The position numbers and the translations under genes are program-made. 47,797 bases of DNA from Pedosphaera sp. (lineage in GTDB: Bacteria > Verrucomicrobiota > Verrucomicrobiia > Limisphaerales > UBA1096), in NCBI GenBank assembly GCA_022451065.1, contig JAKUOU010000016.1, positions 1 to 47,797 on the forward strand, written 5' to 3'. The notes under the pieces are model-generated. The model did not search any database and had not been told where the DNA came from. It saw nothing but the letters and a program-made list of their open reading frames with translations. This document shows positions 31,666-40,254 of this stretch, piece after piece; within the stretch, counting starts at the first letter, position 1, and each line of letters begins with the position of its first letter.

Positions 31666-32951
31666 TGGCCGACCTCCTTTGGAAGGAACTCGACCCGATG
31701 AATTTCCAACTCGGCACTCTCCTCGGGCGAAAAAATCCAAATGTCAGTTAACTCCATGCCAATAGGCAAATCAGGGCGATGCTCAGTCTTTGGCTTAAAT
31801 TTGCTAAGCGGCACCTCGACCTGCCACGGCTCGCCCGCCTGGCCTAGCGCCTCGGCCTCGACCTTGGCGATATACTTGCCGAAAAACCCCCCTTTGATTC
31901 GCTGGGTCGTCAGCCCTAAATAGATCGGGTTTTCTGTCTGTGTGTTTCCGGTGATGCGAACCTTTGATCCATTCTCAATCAACACTGCCGGTGAGCCACT
32001 GCACTGCACCGAGAATTTGGCCATGTAGATTGTAGCTTTCTTGCCGATGAGTAGCGGTTTAGCACCCAGTCGCACGCTATTTTTTTTGTCTGCCGGGAGC
32101 CAGTTGCCAATCGCTGCCCCAGGGCCTGCAAGTAGATGGCAGTTCCAGTCGTTGACCGGCTTCGGTTGGCGCATCACGGCAAACTGCCGGTTGCGACTTA
32201 TTGAAATGACGGCTTGATGGTCGGCAGCAATATCAGCCGTCTGGCCGTCGGCCAGTCGTTCGACGTTTACAAAGCCGTCGTTCACCCGAAGGATCGATGT
32301 GGTGGGGTGAGCTTCGAGGTCAAATTGCGCGGTCGACGTCTCGATCGTCGCTGTCGGCGTCTGGATTGAGACTGGATTAACTCTTCCTTGTTTCGCCACC
32401 GTTGCCCAAAGATTCCCGTAGGCCAGTTGAACCCCGCGACGGCCGTCGACGTTGAGTAGCCGCAGCCGCGAGCGTCCGGCAATGGTCATCACCGAGCCGT
32501 CGTTTAAGGCGAGTTTTACCCACGTGCTGCTCGAGCGCGTCCTGATCGAGTCGCCGACTTTCAGCAAAGTGCCGGCTTTCACTTCGTTCTGCACCTTGCC
32601 ATCTGCAGCGATGTATTGGCAGGGGCCGAGGATCGCACTGACCTTGGCCATGTGCCCAGGTGGTATGCTGGCGATCACAAAAGCCGCCAGCAACACAAGT
32701 GCTGCCGCAGCGGCGACCGCCCATTTCCAAGGGTGAAATTCTGGCGCGACGATTCTAGCCGGCTGGGGCTTGTGCTGGTCGATGCGTTCAACGTCGGCCA
32801 CGACAACCGCCTGCTCGGCCACACCGCGCAAAAAGGCGCGCGCGCCGGCATCCTCTCGCAGCAGGTCGGCGACCATCGCTTGGTCATTTGGGTCGAGCGA
32901 CCCGTCCAAGTACCGCAGCAAAAGTTCGTTCTGATTCTCGTTCGATGCCAT
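31662..32951 (-). CDS. FecR-like transmembrane anti-sigma/sigma regulator
   Basis: 429 aa from the ATG at 32951; the frame goes on to 33194 but overlaps the sigma gene. The N-terminal 60 residues (LLRYLDGSLDPNDQAMVADLL) resemble the anti-sigma helix bundle of FecR proteins. One membrane helix follows (about 73-94, WKWAVAAAAALVLLAAFVIAS), then a FecR beta domain (about 115-215: VGDSIRTRSSSTWVKLALNDGS, VQTPTATIETSTAQFDLE-like text). The C-terminal 190 residues are a beta-rich ligand-type domain of no recognised family. It probably holds the upstream sigma factor, the downstream one, or both, and senses a periplasmic signal. Confidence 0.88.
   Translation of the reverse strand: MASNENQNELLLRYLDGSLDPNDQAMVADLLREDAGARAFLRGVAEQAVVVADVERIDQHKPQPARIVAPEFHPWKWAVAAAAALVLLAAFVIASIPPGHMAKVSAILGPCQYIAADGKVQNEVKAGTLLKVGDSIRTRSSSTWVKLALNDGSVMTIAGRSRLRLLNVDGRRGVQLAYGNLWATVAKQGRVNPVSIQTPTATIETSTAQFDLEAHPTTSILRVNDGFVNVERLADGQTADIAADHQAVISISRNRQFAVMRQPKPVNDWNCHLLAGPGAAIGNWLPADKKNSVRLGAKPLLIGKKATIYMAKFSVQCSGSPAVLIENGSKVRITGNTQTENPIYLGLTTQRIKGGFFGKYIAKVEAEALGQAGEPWQVEVPLSKFKPKTEHRPDLPIGMELTDIWIFSPEESAELEIHRVEFLPKEVGQ
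31671..31680 (-). promoter_or_regulatory. Strong Shine-Dalgarno site fixing the second sigma factor's start
   Basis: AAAGGAGGTC on the minus strand, with 7 bases between GGAGG and the ATG at 31665. It lies inside the end of the FecR-like gene. This is the clearest ribosome site in the window, where most genes have none, and suggests the sigma factor is made at a high ratio to FecR. Confidence 0.85.
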
Positions 32952-32964
32952 TTGGTGAAATTCT

Positions 32965-33510
32965 TCAGCCAGCCGGCTGGGCCAGCTTGGTTTCGATGCA
33001 CTTACGCAGTGACTGGTGCAGACGTGATAGGCGCTTGTAAACCGCGTCGAGCCCGGCACCGAGTTGTGCCGCCAGCTCCTCGCATGCATTCCCGTCAAAG
33101 TAGCGTCGCTTGAGCAGGTCACGCGACTTGGCGGGCAACTCCTCGAGGCAATCGCGTAGCGCCTGGCCGCGTATGCCGCCCTGCGCCGCTTCATCTGCCC
33201 ATTCCTGCTCTAGTAGCTCGAGGATCGTATCGTCGAGGCATACCGGCGCATTCTTTTGGCGGCGTAGCCAGTCGATGCCCTCGCGCCGGGCGGTGATGAA
33301 TGCCCATGACATGAGCGCGCCGCCGGATTCAAATTGCGTCCCCTTGGTCATCGCCTTGAGGGCGACATTCTGGAAAATATCCTCGGCCGTGTGCGCATTT
33401 TGGACCACTAGCCAAGCCGCAGCCGATACGCGGTCGCGCTGGCCCATCAGCCGCTGCAAAATGTCCTGCTCAGTTAACGCCACAGTGAATAGAACGGATA
33501 ATGACAACAA
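32965..33510 (-). CDS. ECF RNA polymerase sigma factor, first in a sigma-FecR-sigma operon
   Basis: About 181 aa with a TTG start at 33510, preceded by AGGA at short spacing; a GTG at 33483 is the alternative (172 aa). Region 2 is clear (NAHTAEDIFQNVALKAMTKG, SWAFITARREGIDWLRR), as is region 4 (LPAKSRDLLKRRYFDGNACEELAAQLGAGLDAVYKRLSRLHQSLRKC in two parts). The family is the one usually paired with FecR proteins in Rhodopirellula and Verrucomicrobium. The FecR-like gene starts 13 bases downstream. It stands at the head of a co-directional run to 21636, divergent from the sugar dehydrogenase gene at 33574. Confidence 0.9.
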   Translation of the reverse strand: MLSLSVLFTVALTEQDILQRLMGQRDRVSAAAWLVVQNAHTAEDIFQNVALKAMTKGTQFESGGALMSWAFITARREGIDWLRRQKNAPVCLDDTILELLEQEWADEAAQGGIRGQALRDCLEELPAKSRDLLKRRYFDGNACEELAAQLGAGLDAVYKRLSRLHQSLRKCIETKLAQPAG

Positions 33511-33538
33511 ATCCTGACATCAGCCCTTTGCCAGTTGA

Positions 33539-33567
33539 TTGACTTGGGGGACTTGAGCAAGTTTAAT
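33539..33567 (+). promoter_or_regulatory. Sigma-70-type promoter placing the transcript start at the ATG (leaderless)
   Basis: TTGACT (33539-33544), a 17-base spacer and TTTAAT (33562-33567). Both hexamers match consensus at five of six positions. The ATG of the sugar dehydrogenase (33574) falls 7 bases after the -10 end, where transcription normally begins, so the message would have no leader. The element lies in the 63-base gap to the divergent sigma gene. Confidence 0.55.
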
Positions 33568-33573
33568 CCGCCC

Positions 33574-34803
33574 ATGCAATCGCGTTTTTTTTCCGTGGGA
33601 TTATCGTTTGTGATCGGCTTGGCTGCCGCCGTGGCAGAGTTGCCCAAGGTGGGTTTGAAGCCGGTTTGGAAGGGGCTTGAGACCACCCGTCCGCTTTGGC
33701 TTGAGACGGCGCCGGACGGTACCGGGCGGCTGTTCTGCCTTGAGCAAGGGGGGGCCATCATCATTTTGCCCAAGGACAAAGACTCGGCTAAGCCGGAGCG
33801 GGAGGTGTTTTTCGACATCACCAAGCGCAAGCCTTGGGAGCAAAACGAGGAGGGTCTATTGGGAATGGCGTTCCATCCCAGGTTTAAGGCCAACGGGAAA
33901 TTTTACGTTTACTACTCGCAGCAGGATCCCAAGCGCAGCGTGGTCAGCGAATTTACCGTGGCCAAGTCAAATCCAAACCGGGCCGACATGAAGTCGGAGC
34001 GCGTCCTGCTTGAGTTTGCTCAGCCGTACTGGAATCACAACGGTGGCGTAATTTTGTTCGGCCCGGACCAAAAGCTTTACATTGCCTCGGGCGATGGCGG
34101 CAAAGCCAATGATCCGCATGACAACGCACAGAATCTGAGCAATCTGTTGGGCAAGATTTTCCGTATCGACGTTGATACCCGCACAGGCAAGCTGTCCTAC
34201 GGCATCCCGACGGACAACCCGTTTGCCGGGCGAAAGGATGGTACCCGCGGGGAGATTTGGGCTTATGGCTTACGCAATGTCTGGCGCATGAGCTTCGACC
34301 GGGAGACCGGCGATCTCTGGGCGGCGGACGTCGGGCAGAACAAATGGGAGGAGGTCAACCTCATCACAAAGGGTGGTAACTATGGCTGGAACATCCGTGA
34401 GTCGTTCCACAAATTTAAGGAGGATGGCCCGGCCAAGGGCGACTGGATCGACCCGGTGATCGAGTACGCCCACCACGCTGGAATCGAGAAGGAATCCAGA
34501 TTTCCCGGCCACGGCTATGGCGTGAGCATTACCGGCGGCTACGTCTATCACGGCCAAGCGATCCCCGCGCTGCGGGGCGCGTACGTTTACGGCGACTTCA
34601 CCACCGGCCTGATTTTTGCCGTCCGCCAAAAGGACGGCAAGGCGACCGAGCACGGCACCATTCATCAGCAGAAAGGCACCGTGTACCAGATCGCCAGTTT
34701 CGGCGAGGATGCCGCCGGCGAGATATACCTACTGCCGCTGGTAGCCAACCCGGCGACCGAGCGTGACCCGGCGGGGAGCATCCTGCAACTCGTCGCTGAG
34801 TAG
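33574..34803 (+). CDS. Secreted PQQ-dependent sugar dehydrogenase (glucose/sorbosone dehydrogenase type)
   Basis: 409 aa from the ATG at 33574; a TTG frame from 33535 adds nothing. Sec signal peptide (FFSVGLSFVIGLAAAVA). The propeller has the family motifs: EEGLLGMAFHPRFKANG, YWNHNGGVILFGPDQKLYIASGDGG (in two parts), LLGKIFRIDVD, WAYGLRNVWRMSFD, GGNYGWNIRES and GGYVYHG. It resembles the propeller part of the fusion at 3047-5974 but has no heme domain, so electrons must pass to a separate carrier. It is probably periplasmic and acts on a sugar or polyol. A leaderless promoter is predicted. glgC follows after a short gap. Confidence 0.9.
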   Translation: MQSRFFSVGLSFVIGLAAAVAELPKVGLKPVWKGLETTRPLWLETAPDGTGRLFCLEQGGAIIILPKDKDSAKPEREVFFDITKRKPWEQNEEGLLGMAFHPRFKANGKFYVYYSQQDPKRSVVSEFTVAKSNPNRADMKSERVLLEFAQPYWNHNGGVILFGPDQKLYIASGDGGKANDPHDNAQNLSNLLGKIFRIDVDTRTGKLSYGIPTDNPFAGRKDGTRGEIWAYGLRNVWRMSFDRETGDLWAADVGQNKWEEVNLITKGGNYGWNIRESFHKFKEDGPAKGDWIDPVIEYAHHAGIEKESRFPGHGYGVSITGGYVYHGQAIPALRGAYVYGDFTTGLIFAVRQKDGKATEHGTIHQQKGTVYQIASFGEDAAGEIYLLPLVANPATERDPAGSILQLVAE

Positions 34804-34847
34804 CTTTGCCCGGCCTAGAACGGGCGGAGTTAAGGGATTCATCCGTA

Positions 34848-36152
34848 ATGTCGCAGGTAGTCACAAGAGCGGGGAAGGCCCGGGTGTTGTCAGTGGTAAT
34901 GGGGGGAGGGCAGGGGTCACGCCTTTTTCCGTTGACCCGTGACCGCTCAAAGCCGGCCGTGCCACTGGCCGGGAAGTATCGCCTGGTGGACATCCCCATC
35001 TCGAACTGCATCAACTCCCGGCTCAACCAGATTTATCTGTTGACTCAGTTCAACTCGGCCTCGCTGCATCGGCATATTTCCCACTCCTACAAGTTCGACC
35101 ACTTTTCGCAGGGGTTTGTTGACATCCTTGCAGCAGAGCAGACCCCGACGAGCGACTCGTGGTACGAGGGCACGGCCGATGCCGTTCGGAAGAACCTGAT
35201 CCACATCCTGAACAATGACTTTGAGTATATGCTGATCCTGAGTGGAGACCAATTGTACCGGATGGACTTTCGCGAAATCATTGCCTCGCACGTTGAGAGG
35301 GATGCGGAACTGACCGTGGCCACTATCCCGGTGGGGCGCGAGTTCGCCCCGGGCTTTGGCATTATGCATAACGATGAGCAGGGCCGGATCAGCAGGTTCG
35401 TCGAGAAGCCCGGCACGCCGGAGTTGCTCGATTCACTCAAGCTCCCTGCCGAGCAGCTCGCCAAGCAGGAGATTGAGCCGGGCAGCGACCACTACCTTGC
35501 GTCGATGGGAATTTATCTCTTCAACCGGCAGACGCTCATAGAGTTGCTCGAGAACGAGATGACCGACTTCGGGAAACACATCATCCCGAGATCTATCGAG
35601 ACGCACAGGGTTTACTCCTTTGTTTACCAGGGTTACTGGGAGGACATCGGCACCATCCGAGCTTTCTTCGAGGCCAATCTCGACATGACCGCGACAATGC
35701 CGCAGTTCGACTTCTTTCAAATGGAGACTCCGGTTTACACCCGGCCGCGATTCCTGCCCGCTTCCAAGATTAACGGGGCCGCCATCGACCAGGCCATCAT
35801 CTCGGACGGATGCATTATCGATCGATCGCGCATCAGTCAAAGCCTTATCGGCGTTCGCTGTCTCATTGCTCCGGGGTGCCGCGTGCACCGTTCGATCCTG
35901 CTGGGTTCGAATAACTACGAGACGGAAGCGTCGAAGGCCGCCAGTGACCGGGATGGCATTCCACGAATCGGGGTGGGAGGAAACACGCGCATCGAGAACA
36001 CCATCGTCGACAAGAACGCCCGCATTGGTGCCGACTGCGTCATCACCCCGGAGGGCAAACCGGAGCACTTGGACGGTAAATACTGTTTCATCCGCGATGG
36101 CATTGTGATTATTCCTAAAAACGCCGTCATCCCGGACGGAACCGTAATCTGA
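34848..36152 (+). CDS. glgC: Glucose-1-phosphate adenylyltransferase (ADP-glucose synthase)
   Basis: 434 aa from the ATG at 34848, with AAGGGA about 9 bases upstream; a TTG frame from 34806 is rejected. It makes ADP-glucose from ATP and glucose 1-phosphate, the first step of glycogen synthesis. Motifs: GGGQGSRLFPLTRDRSKPAVPLAG (nucleotide site and signature, here in one stretch of two parts), YRLVDIPISNCINS, GTADAVRKN, SGDQLYRMD and EKP. The C-terminal quarter is a left-handed beta-helix (IGGVRCLIAPGCRV-like repeats) that carries allosteric control in the family. Glycogen synthase and branching enzyme are not in the window. The 146-base gap after it holds one weak 59-codon frame only. Confidence 0.95.
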   Translation: MSQVVTRAGKARVLSVVMGGGQGSRLFPLTRDRSKPAVPLAGKYRLVDIPISNCINSRLNQIYLLTQFNSASLHRHISHSYKFDHFSQGFVDILAAEQTPTSDSWYEGTADAVRKNLIHILNNDFEYMLILSGDQLYRMDFREIIASHVERDAELTVATIPVGREFAPGFGIMHNDEQGRISRFVEKPGTPELLDSLKLPAEQLAKQEIEPGSDHYLASMGIYLFNRQTLIELLENEMTDFGKHIIPRSIETHRVYSFVYQGYWEDIGTIRAFFEANLDMTATMPQFDFFQMETPVYTRPRFLPASKINGAAIDQAIISDGCIIDRSRISQSLIGVRCLIAPGCRVHRSILLGSNNYETEASKAASDRDGIPRIGVGGNTRIENTIVDKNARIGADCVITPEGKPEHLDGKYCFIRDGIVIIPKNAVIPDGTVI

Positions 36153-36298
36153 ATGACCAGCGCAGCCAAAATTGATACGTGTAAGTATTATTTTATTGCA
36201 TGGGTCAATTCGCCGGTTAGTCTGGCTGCGTCTGTTGCCCTTGGCCCGTTGAAGAATCAATTCTCCTGGCCAAGCGTGACTTTTTATCGAGGTTTCAA

Positions 36299-38602
36299 AT
36301 GGAAAAGTTGGTTTTTTTATGTTTGGGCCTAGCCGCTACGGCGACGGCGGCACCGGTCGAGGGCTGGCTCCACATGCGCGGGCCACTGCAGACTGGCGTC
36401 TCACTGGAGGAACGGCTGCCGGACAAGATTCAGGCCGAGGATGCGCTCTGGACGGTGGACCTACCTGGGCGCTCCACTCCGACGGTGGCCAATGGCAGAA
36501 TGTTCGTTATCGGCCATCTTGGCGAGGGTGCTGACTTACAGGAGGGCGTGTTCTGCTTCGACGCCGAGACTGGCAAAAAACTTTGGGAGCACAAGTTCAA
36601 CGACTTCCTGAGCGACATCATCTATACCCGCTACTCTTCCTCGAGCCCGACGGTTGATTCCGAGACTGGCAACCTGTTTTATCAGGGCACGCAGGGGCTT
36701 TTCGCTTCATTCACGCCGGATGGCAAAATGCTTTGGCAGCATTCACTGATGGAGGCGCTGGGCCGTATGACCTTTCCGAATGGCCGTACCGCTACGCCGG
36801 TCGTGGATCGAGACCTGATTATCACCCGCGGCATCATGGCAAACTGGGGCGCGCAGGGCCCACCGTGGGATCGCTTTTACGGGTTCGACAAAAAGACCGG
36901 CGAACTGGTCTGGGCGGCCAAGCCGGGAGGGCGGCCCAAGGACAGTTGTTTCTCCTCGCCGGCGCTTGGCTGGCTCGACGGAAAGCGTGTCTTTTACGCC
37001 ACAACCGGTGACGGGAGCGTCATCTGCGCCAATGCACGTACCGGTGAGGCGATCTGGCAGGTGCCGCTCTTCAAGGCTGGCATCAACGCCTCTGTCGTTG
37101 TTTACAAGGATGACATTGCCGCGGCAATCTACGGCACGCCCTACGAGCCGGGCCAAATGGTTGGCCTGAAGATTCCGCACGTGCAGCCGAAGGACGCTAA
37201 CCCGGTCGTTATAGAGCGCAAACAGGTCGAGCTTTGGACCAAGAACATATCCACTTCCACCAGCTCGCCGATCCTCGTCGGTGAGACCATCTATGTCGTC
37301 GCAGAGAAGGGCGAACTTCACAGCGTCAATATACGGACTGGCAAGGAGAACTGGAAAATCAAGCTCGGCATCGAGCAGCGCAATGCGTCGCCGCTGTACG
37401 CTGATGGCAAGATTTACCTGCCGATGCTAGAAAACCCTGCTGGCGAAGGCGGGGCGAAGGCGGGGGGCACCGGCTTGCACGGGGCATTTTACGTGATCCA
37501 GCCAGGCCGCGACGAGGGCAAGGTGTTGTCGCACGCGGTTTTGGATGGTCGCTGTTTTGCCACGCCATCGATTTACAACGGCAAGCTGTACGTGCAGACA
37601 ACCAAGAAACTCTATTGTTTTGGCAAAGCCGGAAAAAGCCGCGGCTTGGTAAAGGCGCCCAAGGCCAAGCGTTGGCCGAAGCCTGGGAAGGCTACCCGAC
37701 TGCAGATCGTTCCGTCGGAAATTCTGCTGGCGCCTGGCCAAGCGGTTTCCTTCCGGACCCGCAAGCTCGATGCCAACGGCTTCCTTGTCGAGGAGGTGGA
37801 CGGCTCGACGCTCCAGTGGGAATCGTATATCCCGCCAACGGCCAAGGTCAGGGCCCGGATGAACGCCACATTCAATGATCGGGGACAGATTGTTGCTGAC
37901 AAAAAAATGATCAGCTCCGCTGGGGCGTTCAAGGCGACGCTTGGCGATCTAACCGGCGTGATCCGCGGCCGCGTGCTACCGGCGCCGCCACTGAGTGAGG
38001 ATTTCGAGGACTTCAAGTTGAACGAGGACAGCCTCGTGGATCAAGGCGTGAAGTTCGCCTATCCGCCGCTGCCATGGATCGGCGCCCGGTTCAAGTTCGA
38101 GGTGCGTGAGAAGGACGGCTCTAAGGTGCTGCGCAAGACGATCGACAACAAGCGACTGCAGCGAGCCACGGTATTCATCGGCGAACAAAGCATGAGCAAC
38201 TACACCGTACAGGCTGACGTGCTTACGGATGGCCGTCGCCGGAAAATGTCCGACGTCGGTATTATCAACCAGCGCTACTACATCGTGCTCAAGGGCAACG
38301 AGCAAAAGATCGAGATTAACTCGAATCTCGACCGCATCCGTGTGCCGGAACGCGGCTCACCACCGAACTACCGCTGGAAGGCCAACACGTGGCACACACT
38401 CAAGTCGCGCATCGACGTGGCCGATGACGGTTCGGGGGTCATTCGAGCTAAGGCTTGGCCAAGAGACGAAGCCGAGCCGGAAGGCTGGACGGTGGAGTAC
38501 AGGCACAAAAATGCCCACAAAAGCGGCTCACCCGGGTTGTTCGGATTTTCCCCACAGATGCCGGTGTACATCGACAATGTGAAAGTGACACCCAACAATT
38601 GA
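36299..38602 (+). CDS. Secreted PQQ-like quinoprotein with a C-terminal LamG/DUF1080-like domain
   Basis: 767 aa, ATG start with AGG about 8 bases upstream, Sec signal peptide (KLVFLCLGLAATATA). Residues about 25-430 are propeller repeats (FDAETGKKLWEHKFND, GFDKKTGELVWAAKPGG, ANARTGEAIWQVPLFK, SVNIRTGKENWKIKLG). A linker region (about 445-555) resembles an Ig-like or invasin-type fold (PSEILLAPGQAVSFRTRKLDANG). The last 200 residues (about 560-767) look like a concanavalin-type sugar-binding domain (RDEAEPEGWTVEYRHK, GSPGLFGFSPQMPVYIDNVKV). It may bind a glycan and oxidise or sense it. The second quinoprotein starts 17 bases downstream. Confidence 0.85.
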   Translation: MEKLVFLCLGLAATATAAPVEGWLHMRGPLQTGVSLEERLPDKIQAEDALWTVDLPGRSTPTVANGRMFVIGHLGEGADLQEGVFCFDAETGKKLWEHKFNDFLSDIIYTRYSSSSPTVDSETGNLFYQGTQGLFASFTPDGKMLWQHSLMEALGRMTFPNGRTATPVVDRDLIITRGIMANWGAQGPPWDRFYGFDKKTGELVWAAKPGGRPKDSCFSSPALGWLDGKRVFYATTGDGSVICANARTGEAIWQVPLFKAGINASVVVYKDDIAAAIYGTPYEPGQMVGLKIPHVQPKDANPVVIERKQVELWTKNISTSTSSPILVGETIYVVAEKGELHSVNIRTGKENWKIKLGIEQRNASPLYADGKIYLPMLENPAGEGGAKAGGTGLHGAFYVIQPGRDEGKVLSHAVLDGRCFATPSIYNGKLYVQTTKKLYCFGKAGKSRGLVKAPKAKRWPKPGKATRLQIVPSEILLAPGQAVSFRTRKLDANGFLVEEVDGSTLQWESYIPPTAKVRARMNATFNDRGQIVADKKMISSAGAFKATLGDLTGVIRGRVLPAPPLSEDFEDFKLNEDSLVDQGVKFAYPPLPWIGARFKFEVREKDGSKVLRKTIDNKRLQRATVFIGEQSMSNYTVQADVLTDGRRRKMSDVGIINQRYYIVLKGNEQKIEINSNLDRIRVPERGSPPNYRWKANTWHTLKSRIDVADDGSGVIRAKAWPRDEAEPEGWTVEYRHKNAHKSGSPGLFGFSPQMPVYIDNVKVTPNN

Positions 38603-38619
38603 CCAGCAATTTTAGTCAG

Positions 38620-40227
38620 ATGATGAAGAACCTCAAAAACGTGATTGTGACCGGCCTAGCTGCCGGCATTTTGGGTAGTGCTGCTGTTGAAGCAGCGGAC
38701 TGGCCGCAGTGGGGCGGCAACACGCTTGGACGCAACATGTACGCTGCCGGGGCCGTCGGTCTGCCGGACAAAGTTCAGCCGGGCGACTTCAAGCAGGGCA
38801 CAGAGGACGTGGACTTGTCCACCGCCAAGAACGTTAAATGGGCGGCCAAGCTTGGTACACAAAGCTATGGCAACCCGACTATCTCCAACGGGAGAATTTT
38901 TGTCGGCACTAACAACGACTCGATGCGCGATCCGAAGCATCCCGGCGACCGAAGCATCCTGCTGTGCCTCGACGAAAAGAGCGGTGAGTTTCTCTGGCAA
39001 CTGGTCATCCCCAAGCTCAAGTCCGGCAAGGTCAACGACTGGGAGAGTCTCGGCCTACTCTCTTCGCCGACGGTGGTCGGGAACCGTGTTTATGTTGTTA
39101 GCAGCCGCTGCGAAGTTATTTGCCTCGACGTGGAGGGCTTGGCTAACGGCAACGATGGCCCGTACAGGGATGAGGCTGTTTACGTGCATCTGGACACCGG
39201 CAAGCCGCCGGCCAAGCTCGGCCCGAAGGACGGCGACATCATTTGGCGTTACGACATGATGGACGAGCTGGGCGTATTTCCGCACAACGCCTCAAACTGC
39301 TCGGTCATCGTGGTGGGGGATATGGTATACGCCTGCACCTCCAACGGGCAGGACTGGACGCATTCAAACGTGCCGTCACCTTTGTCGCCCAGCTTTATTG
39401 CTTTGGATGCCAAGACCGGCGAACTTAAGGGCGAGGACGACGCCGGCATCGGCCCAAATATTTATCACGGTCAATGGAGTTCACCCTCTTACGGTTCGGT
39501 GAACGGCCAGGGCCAACTATTTTTTGGTGGTGGCGACGGCTGGTGCTACGCCTTCAATCCGAAACCAGTTTACGACAAAGACGAGGATCTGGATTTCCTG
39601 AGCAAGGTTTGGTGGTACGACGCCAACCCGCCCGAGTACAAAAAGGACAAGGACGGCAAGGAGATCAAATATCCGGCTGCCGAGGGGCCGAGCGAGATCA
39701 ATGCCACACCGGTATTTTATAACGACCGCGTCTATATCGCGACCGGGCAGGACCCCGAGCACGGAGAAGGCGTTGGCCAGCTCGTCTGCCTTGACCCAAC
39801 AAAGACAGGCGACATCACCAAGAGCGGAACAATTTGGTCGTACAAGGGCATCAAGCGTACCATTTCTACCGTGTCGATCGATCCCACCAACGGGCTACTT
39901 TTCATCGGAGATTTCTCTGGCTTCGTGCATTGCCTTGATGCTGACACCGGCAAGGTTCACTGGGTGTACGATATGAAGGCGCACATGTGGGGCTCGACAC
40001 TGGCGGCTGACGGCAAGGTCTATGTTGGTGACGAGGATGGCGACTTTGTCGTACTAGCTTCAGACAAAAAGATGAAGGTACTGAGCGAGACCTACTTCCC
40101 GGCACCGATCTACTCCACGCCGGTAGTGGCCAACGGCATCTTGTATGTGGCGACCCAGTCGCACCTTTACGCGCTTTACGACGAGGGCCGAGCCAAGTCG
40201 GCCACGGATCAGATAAAATCAAAATAA
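38620..40227 (+). CDS. Secreted PQQ-like beta-propeller protein
   Basis: 535 aa from the first of two adjacent ATGs (38620 and 38623); a longer frame from 38455 overlaps the upstream gene and is rejected. The signal peptide is VIVTGLAAGILGSAAVEA. Propeller repeats: WPQWGGNTLGRNMY, LCLDEKSGEFLWQLVIPK, ALDAKTGELKGEDDAG, CLDADTGKVHWVYDMKAHMW. There is no heme or added domain. It differs strongly from its upstream neighbour, so the two may have separate substrates. Probably co-transcribed with that gene and possibly with the small membrane protein and symporter that follow at 28 bases. Confidence 0.88.
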   Translation: MMKNLKNVIVTGLAAGILGSAAVEAADWPQWGGNTLGRNMYAAGAVGLPDKVQPGDFKQGTEDVDLSTAKNVKWAAKLGTQSYGNPTISNGRIFVGTNNDSMRDPKHPGDRSILLCLDEKSGEFLWQLVIPKLKSGKVNDWESLGLLSSPTVVGNRVYVVSSRCEVICLDVEGLANGNDGPYRDEAVYVHLDTGKPPAKLGPKDGDIIWRYDMMDELGVFPHNASNCSVIVVGDMVYACTSNGQDWTHSNVPSPLSPSFIALDAKTGELKGEDDAGIGPNIYHGQWSSPSYGSVNGQGQLFFGGGDGWCYAFNPKPVYDKDEDLDFLSKVWWYDANPPEYKKDKDGKEIKYPAAEGPSEINATPVFYNDRVYIATGQDPEHGEGVGQLVCLDPTKTGDITKSGTIWSYKGIKRTISTVSIDPTNGLLFIGDFSGFVHCLDADTGKVHWVYDMKAHMWGSTLAADGKVYVGDEDGDFVVLASDKKMKVLSETYFPAPIYSTPVVANGILYVATQSHLYALYDEGRAKSATDQIKSK

Positions 40228-40254
40228 TACCAAGCGCCTCCTGCAACTCGGTTC

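Noticed and set aside
32952-33194. 81-residue N-terminal extension of the FecR-like protein
   Set aside because: Read across the sigma factor gene, Arg/Ser/Cys-rich, and the ATG at 32951 begins directly at the conserved anti-sigma helix.
34270-34665. A 131-codon minus-strand frame within the second sugar dehydrogenase
   Set aside because: Antisense shadow of strongly conserved propeller motifs.
36153-36332. A 59-codon frame starting directly at the glgC stop (TGAATG) and running into the quinoprotein start
   Set aside because: Composition is ordinary for chance frames, no domain or signal is seen, and it overlaps the true start of the next gene.
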